Below are positions 1-14,300 of a stretch of 64,000 nt of DNA, piece by piece. This DNA comes from Balanoglossus misakiensis (taxonomy: Eukaryota; Hemichordata). Every line of letters starts with the position of its first letter. Within the stretch, counting starts at the first letter, position 1. Made by a program: the position numbers and the translations under genes. The stretch covers positions 372,001 through 436,000 of the forward strand of contig CM082598.2 of NCBI GenBank assembly GCA_040954595.2, written 5' to 3'. A model generated the notes under the pieces. The model did not search any database and had not been told where the DNA came from. It saw only the letters and a list, made by a program, of their open reading frames with translations.

Positions 1-236
1 TGAGATGTTACAAGTGAAACATGACCTGAGTTTTTTTACCAGTATTCATGTACAGCTTTATTGTCCATCGAGTGAGACAGTCCACACACTGAAGGTGTCA
101 AGTTAGATCTGTACACAGCACCACAGAAATGAAGAGGGTCTTACAATTGTTCTCTCACATTGTCTCTAATCTTTGCGAAATTCTTCCCTCCAATACACAC
201 ATTGCAAATCTCACTGATGCACTATATTCACTGTAT

Positions 237-405
237 ACAGTCAAACTTGTGTTAGTGGCCACCTCTATATACTAGTAGTGACCACTTTGTTACAGTCATT
301 ATGTAATTCACATGTGCATTAATTGACTTGGATAAAGGCCACCTGTCTATAAAGGCCAGTTTAGGAAAGTCCCTTGACTGGAGACTATAGACAGGTTTGA
401 CTGTA
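237..405. mobile_element. MITE with CAGTCAAACYTGT terminal inverted repeats
   Basis: The element starts CAGTCAAACTTGTGTTAGTG and ends ACAGGTTTGACTG, so the ends are inverted repeats of about 13 bp. Each end is bordered by TA, as expected for the Tc1/mariner-type TA target duplication. The interior has repeated GTGGCCACC/AAAGGCCA words and no coding capacity. A close relative lies at 26977-27140, a partial one at 27211-27305 and an end fragment near 57765-57805. Non-autonomous; assignment to the mariner superfamily is inferred from TIR and TA only. Confidence 0.7.
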
Positions 406-3400
406 TTTAATTATAGTATACCAGTAGCACTAGTCTGCGACACTTGCTTGTCCGTTTTTAGCTGTGAACAACAGATTCGGACCAAACCGTGAAAGGTGAT
501 GAATAGGTTAAATAACTCTTAGCATGCATGTGACCTTTGCATATTAACCGAAAGTTGTGTGCATCATCATATACCCACAGGTCAGAAACAGCGTGAAATT
601 CAGCGGATGGGGATCTCACACTGTTTAGATGCTGACACATGAGTAAGGTTCGGTCAAGTAAACATCCCATAATACCCACCCTGTGTTGTTAATTGCTCTG
701 AGCAGACAGCATGCAGTGGTAGGCAACAATTGAACTTGCAATCTCATGGGAAAGTACCATGCTGCGAAGATGATACAACTGGTGTCCTGCCAAGTCAATC
801 ACAGACTTTCTTTGAATGTAACATTAGAGTCAAGGCAGGGTGTACTTTTACAATACAACCCTCGTTGACCGTGACATAGATGTTCAGCCAATAGAGAAAC
901 ATGAACTGTGATTGACTTCGAGGGGATGCTACATACATGGACATTTTTGTCTCAGCAGCAGACGGCTATGAGCTACAAGTTCAATGTGTAATGTAGAGCA
1001 GAGAATTATAGGTAGACTAGATTGGCTGGACTCCATGCAACGCTGTAAAAGCTATATTTCAACTTTGGAAATTTATTTTAAAGTGTGGCATAGTAAATAT
1101 TCGAACTCCCCTAAAATGATGTCAGAGTCATTTTTATTCAGTTTTAGATAGGTATCCATAGAAACCTAAGTGGTGAGTTTGACATATTTTGCCAATTGGG
1201 ATGTACGTGCCAGTTTCATGGTCGGTCAGATTGGCCCCCAGAAAAAGCCGACTTCTATGCTCTGCAACTCAGTCAAGATGAATCCACATACCGTAATACA
1301 GAAAAAATGTTTCAAACTCCTGACAGACACGTGATTAATGAGAACATACTCTCTGGTAGATCTTCGCTGCATACTTTTGTAATGACAAAAACAGGTCACA
1401 GTGCAATGAATCATGAACTGAAAACAGACAGTGTCGTAGATGTGTGTTTAGTTAATAATGATGCTAATTTTGAAGGAGTGATACATGGTTTTAATGTGAT
1501 TAAAGTCATCAGCCCATTTAATTAGCAGTAAATTTATTTGCAATGAACAAACAGAAACTAATCAAATTATGGCCACTACGTATCCAGCTATGGCGAGTAT
1601 TAACATACAGTAATGATTGTCTGGAAAGTATTGCTATTACATGACGAAACCAACAGATGTTGATGAAGTATCTACATTTCAGAAATGAGCATCGACTTTT
1701 CAGACATATACTGCATATGTGTCCAGTTAATTTCCGTTTCTGTATACTACGGAACCATAAAACACAAAAATATGGAAAACTTTGCTGAAGATCTTTGCAG
1801 ATGTAACAGGGAGAAGTGAGGGAATTGAACATAATTAGTGTGTGACATAGGTCTGACCATAGGTATTTAAAGGGCAGCAATTTTTCCCCCACAATCGAGA
1901 TGGATTACTATTCCAAATCCATACTCAGGGAAATCTAAAAACAAAATCAAACAGGATAATTGGCCTCGCTGTATGCTCCGTCTGTCTGAGAATTCTTTGC
2001 TTGAAAGGCTAGATCTCTCTGGTGGCTATAATATGTCTACTGGTGAATTACTTCCATAAACAAAACAACTTGTTTCTTGCAGATTTCCTGCCGAGAAACC
2101 ACAATTACTATTCCAAATTCATACACAGAAAAGCAGAGGGAAAACGGAAACTATCTCAGTGGGGCTCTAAACGGTCTAAGACATGAATTATAAGTAAAAA
2201 AAATGTCAGTCTTTTAAGCCTAAGGAATTATTTGATCTTAGATGCATATAAAGTAATTCTACTGAGAGTACGATAATCCTTATCATGATCAGATAGACAC
2301 AAGATAAGGCCTCAGCATAGTCACATTTTTCCTACTAATGACTCTCTCACTTATAAATAATGTAGATAATTGTTTCTTTGCTTCCTTTAGTGAATAATCT
2401 TGACATGTCGTGTCCTATGCAGGTCTTGCCAAGTTATAAACCCTTTCACCGTGCACCATCTTGGTTTGGTCCAAATCTGTTGTTTTCTATGGTGAATGTT
2501 ATTCGGAGATAAAGAGAATGCGAAAATTAATAGTTGCGGAATTGTCGCTTCTGTTGATATCGTGAAAAATTTCCTGTCGCGAAAATTTCCAGTTTTACAG
2601 TACTCGTAGGATTATTCGTCCCAGATATAGTGCACAGCTATTATTTTACTGAGACTTTCCGTTGAGTATTCAATGTCTACCTTTAACAGTCCACACACAC
2701 TGTAACAGTCACACATTTGATTACTAGTCAAATTAAGTAGTGTGAAATACAACTCGTACTGTGTACCGGGCGAATATCAGCAATACTTAAACTCTCCGAG
2801 TGGCAAGCAAGTCAAAATTAAGACTATCAATCTGATGGATGAGATGAAATCAACAGTCGATTTGTGCGTTTGCCTGCCCCTTTCAAGGAGAATGAAACGA
2901 GGCACTGTGGCGTACGAAAACAGCATGGCTCCGCGATAAATTGTCAATGAAATGGGAAAGTTAGGCAAATGGGCAGAGTATGAAGTCAGTGATCTCAGTC
3001 AGTCCTGTCCATACATACTAATTCATGCAGAAATGGATCCTGGCGAATAACACTGTTCAATTTGTAGATAGTCTGTATTTAAGTCACGCCTGTTAGGAAA
3101 CATAACTAAGGGAGTAAAGCGGATGAAGGCTTTGCCTAACAAAATTAGCTTTTGTGCAGTATTTCATTAGACTGGAACCCTGCACCGCTATAACATACTG
3201 ATTTCACATTACATTGTAGTTAAGGTGCGGTACACAGAATGATAGAAGAATAGCAATAAATTTGATTCTCTGGTTTTTCATCAAATCACTTTCTTCATTT
3301 CTACACTGTTTTAAAACATGGTAGTCTCACATTCCTTTCAGTAAAGGAAAAACACTTTCTCAAACCATGCCTCTTATCAAAGCATGAAAAGTTTAAAGTA

Positions 3401-6400
3401 TACCACTCTCTCGTCTTTCTCAGTTTCATTCAAGTCTTATGTAGTCATGTCTTGAAGGCAAAAACAAAGAAAAGAACAGCATTTTCTTTCCTCCCTGCAG
3501 CGCAAGCTTACTTCTAAGTACTTTTCTGTAAGTACAAACATACCACTGGCAGAGGACATTTTGTACGTTTCTAAGTAAAACAGCCAAGTAGCATCATTGT
3601 TGTGCGTATGGAACACAACGAGGCTAATTTCAGATTTTCCTTCATCTTCAAATAATATAACATCACAGCTTCTCAATCAGAGTTGGCCTTGCGATGAACT
3701 CTTGTTTTTGAGTTGGATCACTTTTTTGTCTAAATAGTGTAGTAGATACATTGTGATCGTCGAATGGACGTGAACACATCACATTGATTTGTGATGCATG
3801 ATTCGCCATCTGCAGACAATGCTCAAAGAAACACCATTTCAAGAGATCAGTAGTATTGGATTGCTCTGTGTATCAAAAAAGGACGGGGTAGATACTGAAA
3901 AGTTCAGGCTTTTGTTCTCTTTTGTATGATATCTTGGTAGAAGAAGAAACCTTGCATTAGTAGGGGTATCTATCCCCTCCGGTGAATACATTCTTGTTCT
4001 GTATTGATAGCAGACATTTACATGTGTGTGTTATCAGTGTCCATGGTTTCAGTGACTAAGTAGACGGCTTTGATAAAACAATGACTGCATCAGCATACAC
4101 TCTGATAATGTGCACAATACTATGTCTGCGTAAGATTTTACATGCGCTGCATCTATGTGGAATGATTTGTCAAAGTGCCATGTTTTTTTTTCTGTCATGA
4201 AGCCAAACTCAGTTGTCGTTGTTGTTATGGGAACATTTTGAATTTTATTTTCGTCAAAAATTCTGAATTCTCATTATAAAATATGCAATATCGTCTTCAC
4301 CATTGCCTTGTAATGTAATCAGCTAAAAACCTGTACTCTTTAGTGACAGTGTTTATCATTTGATGATTAGTAATTCCATTATAGCAATGCATCGTCTCCT
4401 TCACGGTATTATCATCATCATCATGTGTTTTCTTCACGGTTTGAAGCGTATGACCTATCGATGTGCATTAAAATTTCATATTCTAATTATGTAATATGCT
4501 GGACATTTTCAATAGGATAAAGCAAGATTGAGTTTTCAAGAAATATGAAAAATAAATGATCAGAATTGTGCTACTGGAATGAATGTACATGAGTTTCATT
4601 GTATTTGGGAATCCCGATAAAATATAACAGAGAATGGGATAACAGATAATCTGATAATTGCTGGGGGACAGACTGCTGTTGTGTTCATTGATTTCAATAT
4701 GTGATGTTGTTATCTGTGAGTTTGTAATGTTGGATTGTGAGGCCGAGCGTGTGACCTACTTAACCCTTTGAACACCACAATTTTTCTTACTAAAGTGCGG
4801 AACATTTTCCCTTTTTTTATGCGTTTTTCCTATCATTTTTGCTGTAATTTTTGATCAAGTGGACATAATTTTTTAATCATGTCGTTTTAATAGTTTAAAC
4901 GAAAACAGTGCTATCAGGATCGACTTTGATTGCATCAGTGTTGTCTGTATGTGTTTTGCTGTGTGTTTTACCCAGAAGGACTAGACTACAGACATAATAA
5001 TCTGACAGTTCTGTATTCACATATCAATTGCAAACAACATGGCTTGTAAAATCACAGAAAACACCATGAAACTAGTCCTTTCAACATGGATGCAATACTT
5101 GTCGGTAAAACCACAAAAGACTGAAAGTATGAGCTCCCTTTCAATTTGCGGCAGTATCGGTTGCCATCTTCAGGTGATGTCAAGGAGACATCTATCGTCA
5201 CATAGAACTCATCCATGCCATCATACAGAATTCATCCAAGGGGTGAACCATTTGATTCGGGGGAGGGGGGGGGGGAGATTGAGGATTTGGGTGTGTCAGC
5301 AAATAGTTGTTTCAGTCACTGTTACAGCAATTTTATTTTGTGATTGCCAGTCCACTTTTTCTCTTAAGGCATTGCAGAAGCAACTTTCCCGCTTCGCAGC
5401 ATCTGCCAACAATTTTTTGTCTTCCGAAAATCCTCCATCCACCCCTAAAAATCAGATGGTTTCCCCCAAGCTTGTATCGCTGATGTTCCGTACCATCCAA
5501 CATTGACAGGCACACTCTACTTTTGTCTAGGGGTTGTCAACGGACATTCAATCAAGATCGGAACACCTTTTACGCTCACGTATACACAAAGCACCTGTCA
5601 GTGACACACGAATTTAAACAAGGGATTTTCGCGTTTGATTTCTAAAGCAAAAAACCACTAAGCGTACATCTGACCTTTCAATGCAATGGATTACTGCTTA
5701 ACTTGATTACATATAGTGAAGTGGTCAGCAGAAATTAGATATGGCAGTATAACGCCAAACATTGGGTGCATGAGTAATTCTAGTCTCCCTGGGGAGAACT
5801 TCAACCCTGCCAGCCACTATATACACATGCACTTGTGAATCATTGTATTAAAATCACTTTTTTGGTGTGTAATAGCGTCTGTAAAACGAGGCGAATTCTT
5901 TTATTGGAAGGATGATCTGTCTTGTAACTGATACTGAGATGATTGAAAACAATCAGATGAGAACAACGTTACCATGACTATCATTTCTATTCCATTCAGT
6001 TCAGTAGAAAAGTATATTTTCAGCTGAGATATTCTTTTAAATGAAAAATAATTGATTCCAATATTAAATCGGAATGAAATCCAGTGTATGTTTCAGTAAT
6101 AAAATGTATATGCTTTTGAAATTCACACATTTATATTTGGAATAAGGCGGTTTGGAGTTGAAAGTTCCTCTATTGATCTGAACAAAGTGGCTGTGGATTA
6201 ATATAACATGCAACTAATTGTGTTTGACCTCAATTGGCCGCATCCCCTAACCCAAAGTGAGAGTTTAATCATCTGTTGAACCCCTGACTAAATACAATGT
6301 GCTACAGTAAAGAGTTGATAAATCCGTGAATGTACAAGCTTTTAACAATATCCTGCAAGATGTTCTATTTTGTTTCATTGGTGGCTTCAGTTTTGTTACA

Positions 6401-9400
6401 AAGGTGGTCCATTGTCTACAATTTGATACATGTTTTGTGTTTCCAATTAGCTGCCCCATAGTTTGCATTGTGTAGGCATTGAACCCTGGGTACACACACT
6501 TGTCATCGCTCACATGTTACACCATGCATGCGACAGTCCACAACATGCTGCACAGTCACACTTGCATGGACAAATCAGCATTCTCTGTGTTTCTCCACTG
6601 AAGGGAATGGCATTTTATGCGAGGTCATGACCTCTGGAGTGTTGCTAGGTTCGTTGCTGGGGTGACATTTTGAACCGACTACACCTGTGCATGTCTGCTA
6701 ACATTGTAAAACTTGCTGACACAGAAAGATTAGTCAACTGTGTAATAAATTATTCAGTTGAAGAACCTTTTGTGCAAAATTGCGAACATTTTGACTCTTG
6801 ATCCTGAAATAATCTTGTGAACGGCTTTTGATGAAGCATAATCGGGTTTTCGGTGATGAATATGAAAAGAGTGTAGTTCCTTGAGACAGATTGGAATTGT
6901 TAACAGAAATCAAGCTTTGGTGCGAAAGATTGAGTGTTAGTGTATAAAAAGAGGCTGCGAGTTTTGCAGAAATTCTATTAGGACTCAGGTGCTGGAAAGT
7001 GATAATAAGGTGAAAGTGTACTACTGGTACAATGGACATCATTGCAAAGAATGTGCCATTACATTGTATCACATGAATTGTACTATACATCATGGTAAAC
7101 AGTTGTTACTTTTGATCGCATTCCCTTGTCCCTTGTTACTTTGGTTGGCGTGGTCTGCCTATACTTCGGAAACATGTCAATGGCGTGTTAAGAACCAAAA
7201 AGCTGCACAACGTAAAATTCAGATGATCGGTCCTTTATTGAAAGCCAAAATGTTTCTTTGAAGAGTCTCACAGTCACACATCCAAGAAGTCAATACCCGA
7301 TGCCATCTGCTTAGCAAAAGGCCACAGATGATTAACCTGTTTTTAATTATAAGTCAGTCCCATTGATCAAAAGATTTGGCATTCATCTTAATTAATCCCG
7401 TTGATACAGATAAAGAGAAGAGGTCGCAGTCTTAATGTAATCGACAGTGTTCTAGACAGACCGGACTTAGTAGTGTATGTAGGTCACAATCTAGCAAATG
7501 GGGACATCAGGCTTGATTCAGGAAACAGCAAAATGTACTTGATGAAATCTTGGTTTTGCAGATAAATCCATTAAAAGCTCCCTTTCCGTGACATAGTACG
7601 ATAGAATTATCAGCTTATTCTCTATATTCTCTGTATGTACTGCAGTACTCTACAAAATTACATTGTATGTTTCTCGAACAGCTATTTTGGAATACTTCCC
7701 CACACACATTAAAATTGGCTATACCACCCAGATAACAATGCCCCTTTAAAGGAACAAAGTCTAGACTGTAATGAAAATATGGATGTACTGGCTTCAATAG
7801 TTGAAATGTGTACATTTTCTTATAGATCAAAATGTCACATGCACCCATGTTAATCATTGCAGCAGCATATCTCACGGGAATATAATGATAGATATTTCTC
7901 CTAAGTGTGGCATGATTAACATATCTCGCGGGCATGCAGTAAAGAATCTGGTGTCACGACAAGAAATTGTACAAAATAAACGTTGCACGCTGCAACAGAC
8001 TTAATGTATGCCTCTGCGAATACAAGAATGCAAAGATGGGATTTATCAAAAGTATTTCTTTGTGCTGAACAATTTGAAGTTTGTCAGGTGTGGAGTCAGT
8101 TCATCAGCTTGTAAAATCTAGAAATCAGCAGATTTTAAGCAGTTTTGTCGTTCAAATATTAAATGGCACTGATGAAATATTTGTGACACTTTTTATGAAT
8201 GCACAGCATTTCAAGTCATCCACCCAGAAACCATGGGATAAGTTTGGTTTTCACTGTTTCAAATACCAAATTTGGAGATAGATTCAGATGCTTGCATGCA
8301 ACAACGATCATTGATTCTTAGGGGGAAGTGCAAAAAGCAATAAAAGAGAAAGAAAAAAAATTATTGACTCAAAGAATTCAGCATGTTTCAAACATGAATA
8401 ATTGAGACACAAATGACGTCATGCCTGCTATCCGCTGCCATAGCAACATGGTGATTAAATTTTTGTAGATCGACAAAAAGAAACATCTACTGTGCAATAT
8501 ATCTTCAGTAATATTGCATCTAGCCACCTTAGAGATGATAGTTTATGAACAAAGGCACAAGAAGCTTGCTACACTAAGAATTTATATATTAAAAAAAAAA
8601 ACACAGAAAAATTAAAATGTAACTTTTTTCACGTTACAGACAAGTTTCTGCTTTCTTCATGTACATGCGCATCCACATGTAAACCACCGTTATATCTGAG
8701 AGAATCACCCTACCACAATTATGTCGATAATTGAGGCTGCAATATGACCTGCATACAATGACTTTAAGGGGAAGCTTTCATTTGATATCATGTTACAACT
8801 TGATGGATTGCACAATAGGTTGTATTCTGCTTTAAAGCTGCAAGAGATGTTATATCTTCACCTTCAAATGGGTGCTGGCACAAGTTTTTTGATAACATTC
8901 AGGTTTTGCCTTGAGATAATCGAATATAAATGTCCGGGAATATTCTTATGATTTAGGAACCCCAGTAACACTTCTGCTAATATACCAACGGAGAACCTTG
9001 GCAAAATGACTGGGAAACCCTGGTAAAATTTACACGAAGACATGATGATTTTATTGTAAGGACAAAATAGCCAACCCTCTTGTACATTCTGGTTGGCATT
9101 TTTACTTGGCATGATATCAGGGCAGCTGATTTCTTGTGAAATGAGAAGACTTAGTGATGTTAAGACGTCAATGAGATTAGAGCAAAATTTGATGGTACAA
9201 GGAAAAAAGCTAATAACACCATTCACATCCAATCAGTGTGAAATTTGCTGCATTTGAACGAGGAAATTTGATTTGTTGGTTTGATGTTTGAGGACAATAC
9301 TTTCTGATCGATGCAGAAAATGAAGTTTGTCGAGAAGGATGAGTTAGAGCACAGATCAGATTTTGAAGCGGTGAATACTCTAAATTCAATCTCTGTCTTG

Positions 9401-11002
9401 TGGTTTTTTAAATGCAAATCCAAACATGTCCAAAACTTTGTTTAGTTTTCCTTTAAAATCGGAGAAATTGCTGGTCAGGAATCAGTTTTCAACAGTTCTG
9501 TTGTTGATAGGTTCAGACTTAGCTACACTAGGCATGCTTTGGGGTCATGGTAGCATTGCCGTGATTTGCAAATGCAGAAAATATTAACATTATTTGAAAT
9601 GATTAATTGAAAAAAAAAAAACTGACTCCCTGCAGGTGGAAAATATAAAGGTTGCTTAATTGTGTTCATGTTATGTATGCAGTAAATAATAGTTCTAATA
9701 CTGTAATAGTCGCAGAAATATCTCGTCACATAATCATTAATAGTATAACCTCGTTTTAGTGCAACTAATTTATCATGTGACCATTAGACATGAAAATCTC
9801 AATCATACATGGCTATCAGTGTATCTCTGTCAATTGGAGCGGTGTCCCTTTGATCCATAGTCAAGGAAGGTGACAATTTTTTAATAGCATATTTGCAAGG
9901 GCACATTGCTTGTTGGGTAGAAACGCATTGTGATTTCAAACCTGTGATGTTCCTAGTCTGTAATAATACCCTTGAAAGCAGTTTTCCGATGAATTTAAAT
10001 TTCAGAAATTTGAATAATTGATTCTTGATTATGTAAACTGAAAGGTACGGGAACTTGCGCGTTTCAGTTTGCCATCATATTGAAGAAATTTTAGGACTTA
10101 ACATTAAAAAACAGATAAAAGAAGTTTTGCACATAAGCAGTTGTCATAGATATATTGATCATTTATCTGAAACACCAGGTGGCCCTCTTCACATTCATCA
10201 TACCACCGACCATAAATTTTTGGATTAAAGAAATGATGAATAAGAAAGTTATGCATACGTACAGTTTGCAATTTCAGTCTGTGTGACACCAGATGGTTGC
10301 ATTTCAGCCATATTGTTTTAAAACCTTGATTTCATATTTTACTACGTTTATTCGGGTAATTTTCCAGTTTTCAATAATTTGTGTGCCACGCTTATTGCTT
10401 TGTACCTCTCTGCTACCTCCTGTAGAGATAAAAACTGATGGATATCCGTCTTTTGTAAGTATGTCATTAAAACCACTGCAAGCTATCAGGTCATTATCGA
10501 ACACGTCATTTCCCGTAAAAAATGGTCAACCGAGATTCAAAGAAAAAATCCATAATTGAACTCAAGTGTATTGTGCATATTTGCTATAAATATAGACGTG
10601 CATTATTTTACCTGAAAGAAAAATGACATCAAATTAAAATTTTGAAAATTGGAGTAGTTTCGCCCAAAGATCAGCTCAACAAAATGGGAAATCTTCTGGA
10701 ACCTTTTCTGAAATGTTTGTGTAGATCAGCTGTCATGCTGTTTTTTGTGAGAAGATCTGAATTTACCATCATGTGAGATGGATATCAAATTCAAAACAGT
10801 GACTGTGTAGGTATCATTGCACACAGATATGCCTCATTAATTGCAATAACACGTTGACTGAAGAGTTAATACAACTAATTAGTGTGGTGAGTTTATGCCA
10901 GTTGTGTTCATTAGCCTGTCATCTAGTAATTGAAGAATGATGTGGCAAAGTCTAAACTGGTCAAGGTTGGTGTTCACTTCACTATTAAAAGGTTGTGAAT
11001 CA

Positions 11003-11355
11003 TTAAAGGGACAAAGTCTCTGTCTCGCTGCCCTTTGTCAAATTATATGTTTGATACAAGACACTGTTTATGTTATTCTACATGTTGATGTATAGTGAAT
11101 CAACGTTCGACCACACACAACTTCCATCCCACTTGTAGACACGAGAGTGAAAAAACTCGCCAAAATGAATAATCAGTCTCTACTGTTTATTCAATTTGGC
11201 GAGATTTTTACTCTCATATCCTACAAACGGGATGGAAGTTGTGCGTGGTCAAATGCTGATTCACTATATATCCACATGTAGAATAACATAAAACGGTGTC
11301 TTGTATCAAACATAATGGAAAAAGGGCAGGGAGAGATAGACTTTGTCCGTTTAAA
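11003..11355. mobile_element. Foldback (long-TIR) MITE, full-length copy 1
   Basis: The two halves of this roughly 350-bp element are near-perfect reverse complements. The left arm runs from TTAAAGGGACAAAGTCTC through GATACAAGACACTG, TATAGTGAATCAACGTTCG and CCACACACAACTTCCATCCC to CGCCAAAATGAATAATCAG. The right arm mirrors it (GGCGAGATTTTTACTCTC, GGGATGGAAGTTGTG, TTCACTATATATCCACATG, GACTTTGTCC). No coding capacity. Four other, mostly truncated, copies occur at 18122-18304, 23472-23705, 27925-28222 and 57587-57755. The ends could carry a TTAA or a TA target duplication; the copies do not settle this. Confidence 0.85.
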
Positions 11356-14300
11356 ACTTAGGCCTGTGTTTGACCAATGCAAATTGTCAAATGTGAACCC
11401 CACTAAAGTCTGATTAAAGAAAATCTCTGGGGACTATACTCAGCCAGCTGCTTAACTGCCACAAATTACTCTGTATCCTTCAGAAGTCACCTGGGAGGGT
11501 GACAGACTAGATGCGGACATATTTGAACTTTTTAATTCATCTCTAGATATTCAATAAAGTTTTACACTTTTGCCTGTTGCAGATGATCAAATATTTCAAT
11601 TAGCATGGGTACGATACATATCATGTGCGTCAGAAATTTGTGAAGTTCTTCTTGAATCTTGAATAGGTATAAATATGACTGGATTATCATAGAATGAGTC
11701 ATGAATATGTTGATGGACATCTTGTCAAAGAAACATTGATACAGATATACTAGAGACAATGATCTGTTGTGTGATTACCTCAGGCAGATTGGCCGAGAAA
11801 GTGCGACCATAATATGGCATGTGAGAAAGATATTCTATGGCAAATTCTTGATTGTCCACAGACATGGACTGCCTTCTCTACAATTGACAGGGATATTTGT
11901 GCATTTGCCTTGCCATGACCCTTAATTAATAATTAATATGCAATTTGATGAGATGTGATGATCTCTTTGATGGCCATGATGAAAATAGCAGTGTTATGGA
12001 TTTGACTTGTATGTTAGGCTGGCTGCATATGTGTCACGAAGGGTATAATTTGGACAGAAAATTAGGATCAGAAACAATATATTAATATCAGGGTATCGAG
12101 GTAGAATGATGATAAAACACCCAGAAAGCCACTCCTCAGATAATTGTCTTGGTGAAAGCAGAAAAGAGTTGTCACTAGGATGAAACTTAGATGCTTACTT
12201 GATATGAATCTCACTCTGCTGGGACGTATTTGACTCTCTTAAAGCTTTACATCAGAAACCTACTTGGTTTTGCTTTTAATTACTTGCATGATCATCATAG
12301 CTATACATGGACTGGGTGTCTAATGATTTCTTTCAAACTGACCAACAGTTTGGGATACATAAATCAACTGACATAAAAGTCAAATTCTGTTGCCAGATTT
12401 GGCATCAGAAAGAACCAGCTGGGTCCAAAATAATCGCAAAGCAAAGAAATTTAACCCTTGTGCAAAAATCAGGAAATAATACCAAAATACCCAAGCATCT
12501 GCAATTTGTGTGTGCGAATTCATTGCCTGTTGCAAATATGAGGGTCATATTACAGTTCGCTGTGCAACCTTCATTATGAAAGTAAGGCAGTAATAAGCTC
12601 TAGTTATATCTCTACCAGTATTAAACTGTAATAAGCTTATTCTAATTTTAACGAGCCATTAGGCTTTAGGAAATCAGTTGTCTGCATAATGACAAGTACA
12701 GGGTACGTTGCAGGAGATTTCCTGATATAGATTCACAATCCTCGCAACCCTGAATATCAGTTTTCACAGACGTCATGGGAAAATTCTTGCTCAGGGCAGA
12801 TTTTCTGGAAAATTAAGGTAATACGTGCCTCAGGGAGAGACTTACAGAAAAATGAAAGTCCTTCAAACCTTTGAATTCTTTATTGCTATAAGCATGTGGG
12901 GGTCTTTTTGAGAATAAAGAACAAAACTGACTGTTAACCATCTTGTTTTGATGAAAATTATTATTTAAAATATTCTCCATAGACTTTAAATACAGAAATT
13001 GGCAGCCATTTTAAATTTGAGACAATATGCTGGATGTCTGATTGCCGTTACATAGCTTTGATCCTTAGAAGTATTCCATCATGATAATAACTATCCATGT
13101 TTTTGCTTCCACCAATCCCTTAACCAAGTTCTTTTGATTATTGGCATTTAATGTCACAGTGTTGCAGTTGCTGTCATTAAAGTGATGGCTGTCATATCTA
13201 ATTTTTGAAGTTTAAAGCAAGAACGTAAAACAAATTAACATTTGCCAATAACATGTATATATCTGCACATTGTACCCGACAGCTTCAGCGCCATTAATAC
13301 CAAACACAAAAATAAATTTTTATGTCTTGATCAATAAAGTTCTTTTTATAGCAAGTCATCTGTCTAGTTTTATTATGTACAGACACGTTTCTGTGACCAG
13401 AAATTTCAATATGTACATGTGCAGTAAATGTCAAATTTAGGTTGGTTGCTTAATTCTGCTAAAAACGAGTGAATTTGGTAAATTAGTAGAAATCAAGCAC
13501 TTTACTTGTAAGCAAGTAATATGTCAGTGCTGTTTGAATGATATAATTTATGTGATTTAGATGTATTCTATATTGAAACTTGTCAAGAGTGCGTCACTGT
13601 AAGTATGTCCTCCATAGTGTAGTTGATGGATTTGATGAATACGATTGCATGTGTAAGATGTCCAAGTATAATGAACCCTGCCTTGCGTGTGTCACTGTAA
13701 GTGTGTCAAAAGTTGCCTTTGATGGATTGCATGAATATGGTTACTTGTCTAGGACTTTGTCGGTAAGAATAGGCAACTGACATCGTCATAGAAACGCAAG
13801 TATTTAAGAGAGCACTCATTGACCTGGGTCAGCTGTCATTTTTATTGAAATCCATAGATTTGAGTCATCTTGGTTGAGGCAAAAATGAAGAGAACTGTGA
13901 GTTGAAATAAAACACTACAATGAATGTGTTTAATGGCCTGTCCAGCATACTGTATACTTGTTAGATGGCTTATTATGGAAGAGAGAAAGATAAATGGCAT
14001 TAGAATGATATTGTAGCACCTACAGGAGACATGTGGTGAATATATAGACATCCAGGTTTGTCAGGTATGATAATATGGGACAATACACGCAGTCCAAAAA
14101 CAGGAATCTGATATAGACCCAAGGCTATGAAGCTATATGATATACTTCACATGGATAAAAGTACCAAGTAGTTACAAAAAGTAGGAGGATGTTTCACCAA
14201 TTTACTCTAATCTTCACCATGATAGTTTTGATATACCCCAGGGGATCAACCGATGTAAAGAAACAAGGTATCCCTGGTATATTCATCAGCTTGCATCTAC

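Noticed and set aside
5039-5506. 155-codon + strand open frame
   Set aside because: No similarity or conserved motif, it contains a G-run-encoded Gly/Arg stretch, and there is no splice or promoter context.
8864-9232. 122-codon - strand open frame
   Set aside because: AT-rich, hydrophobic and low in diagnostic residues, with no homology signal. Treated as chance in intron DNA.
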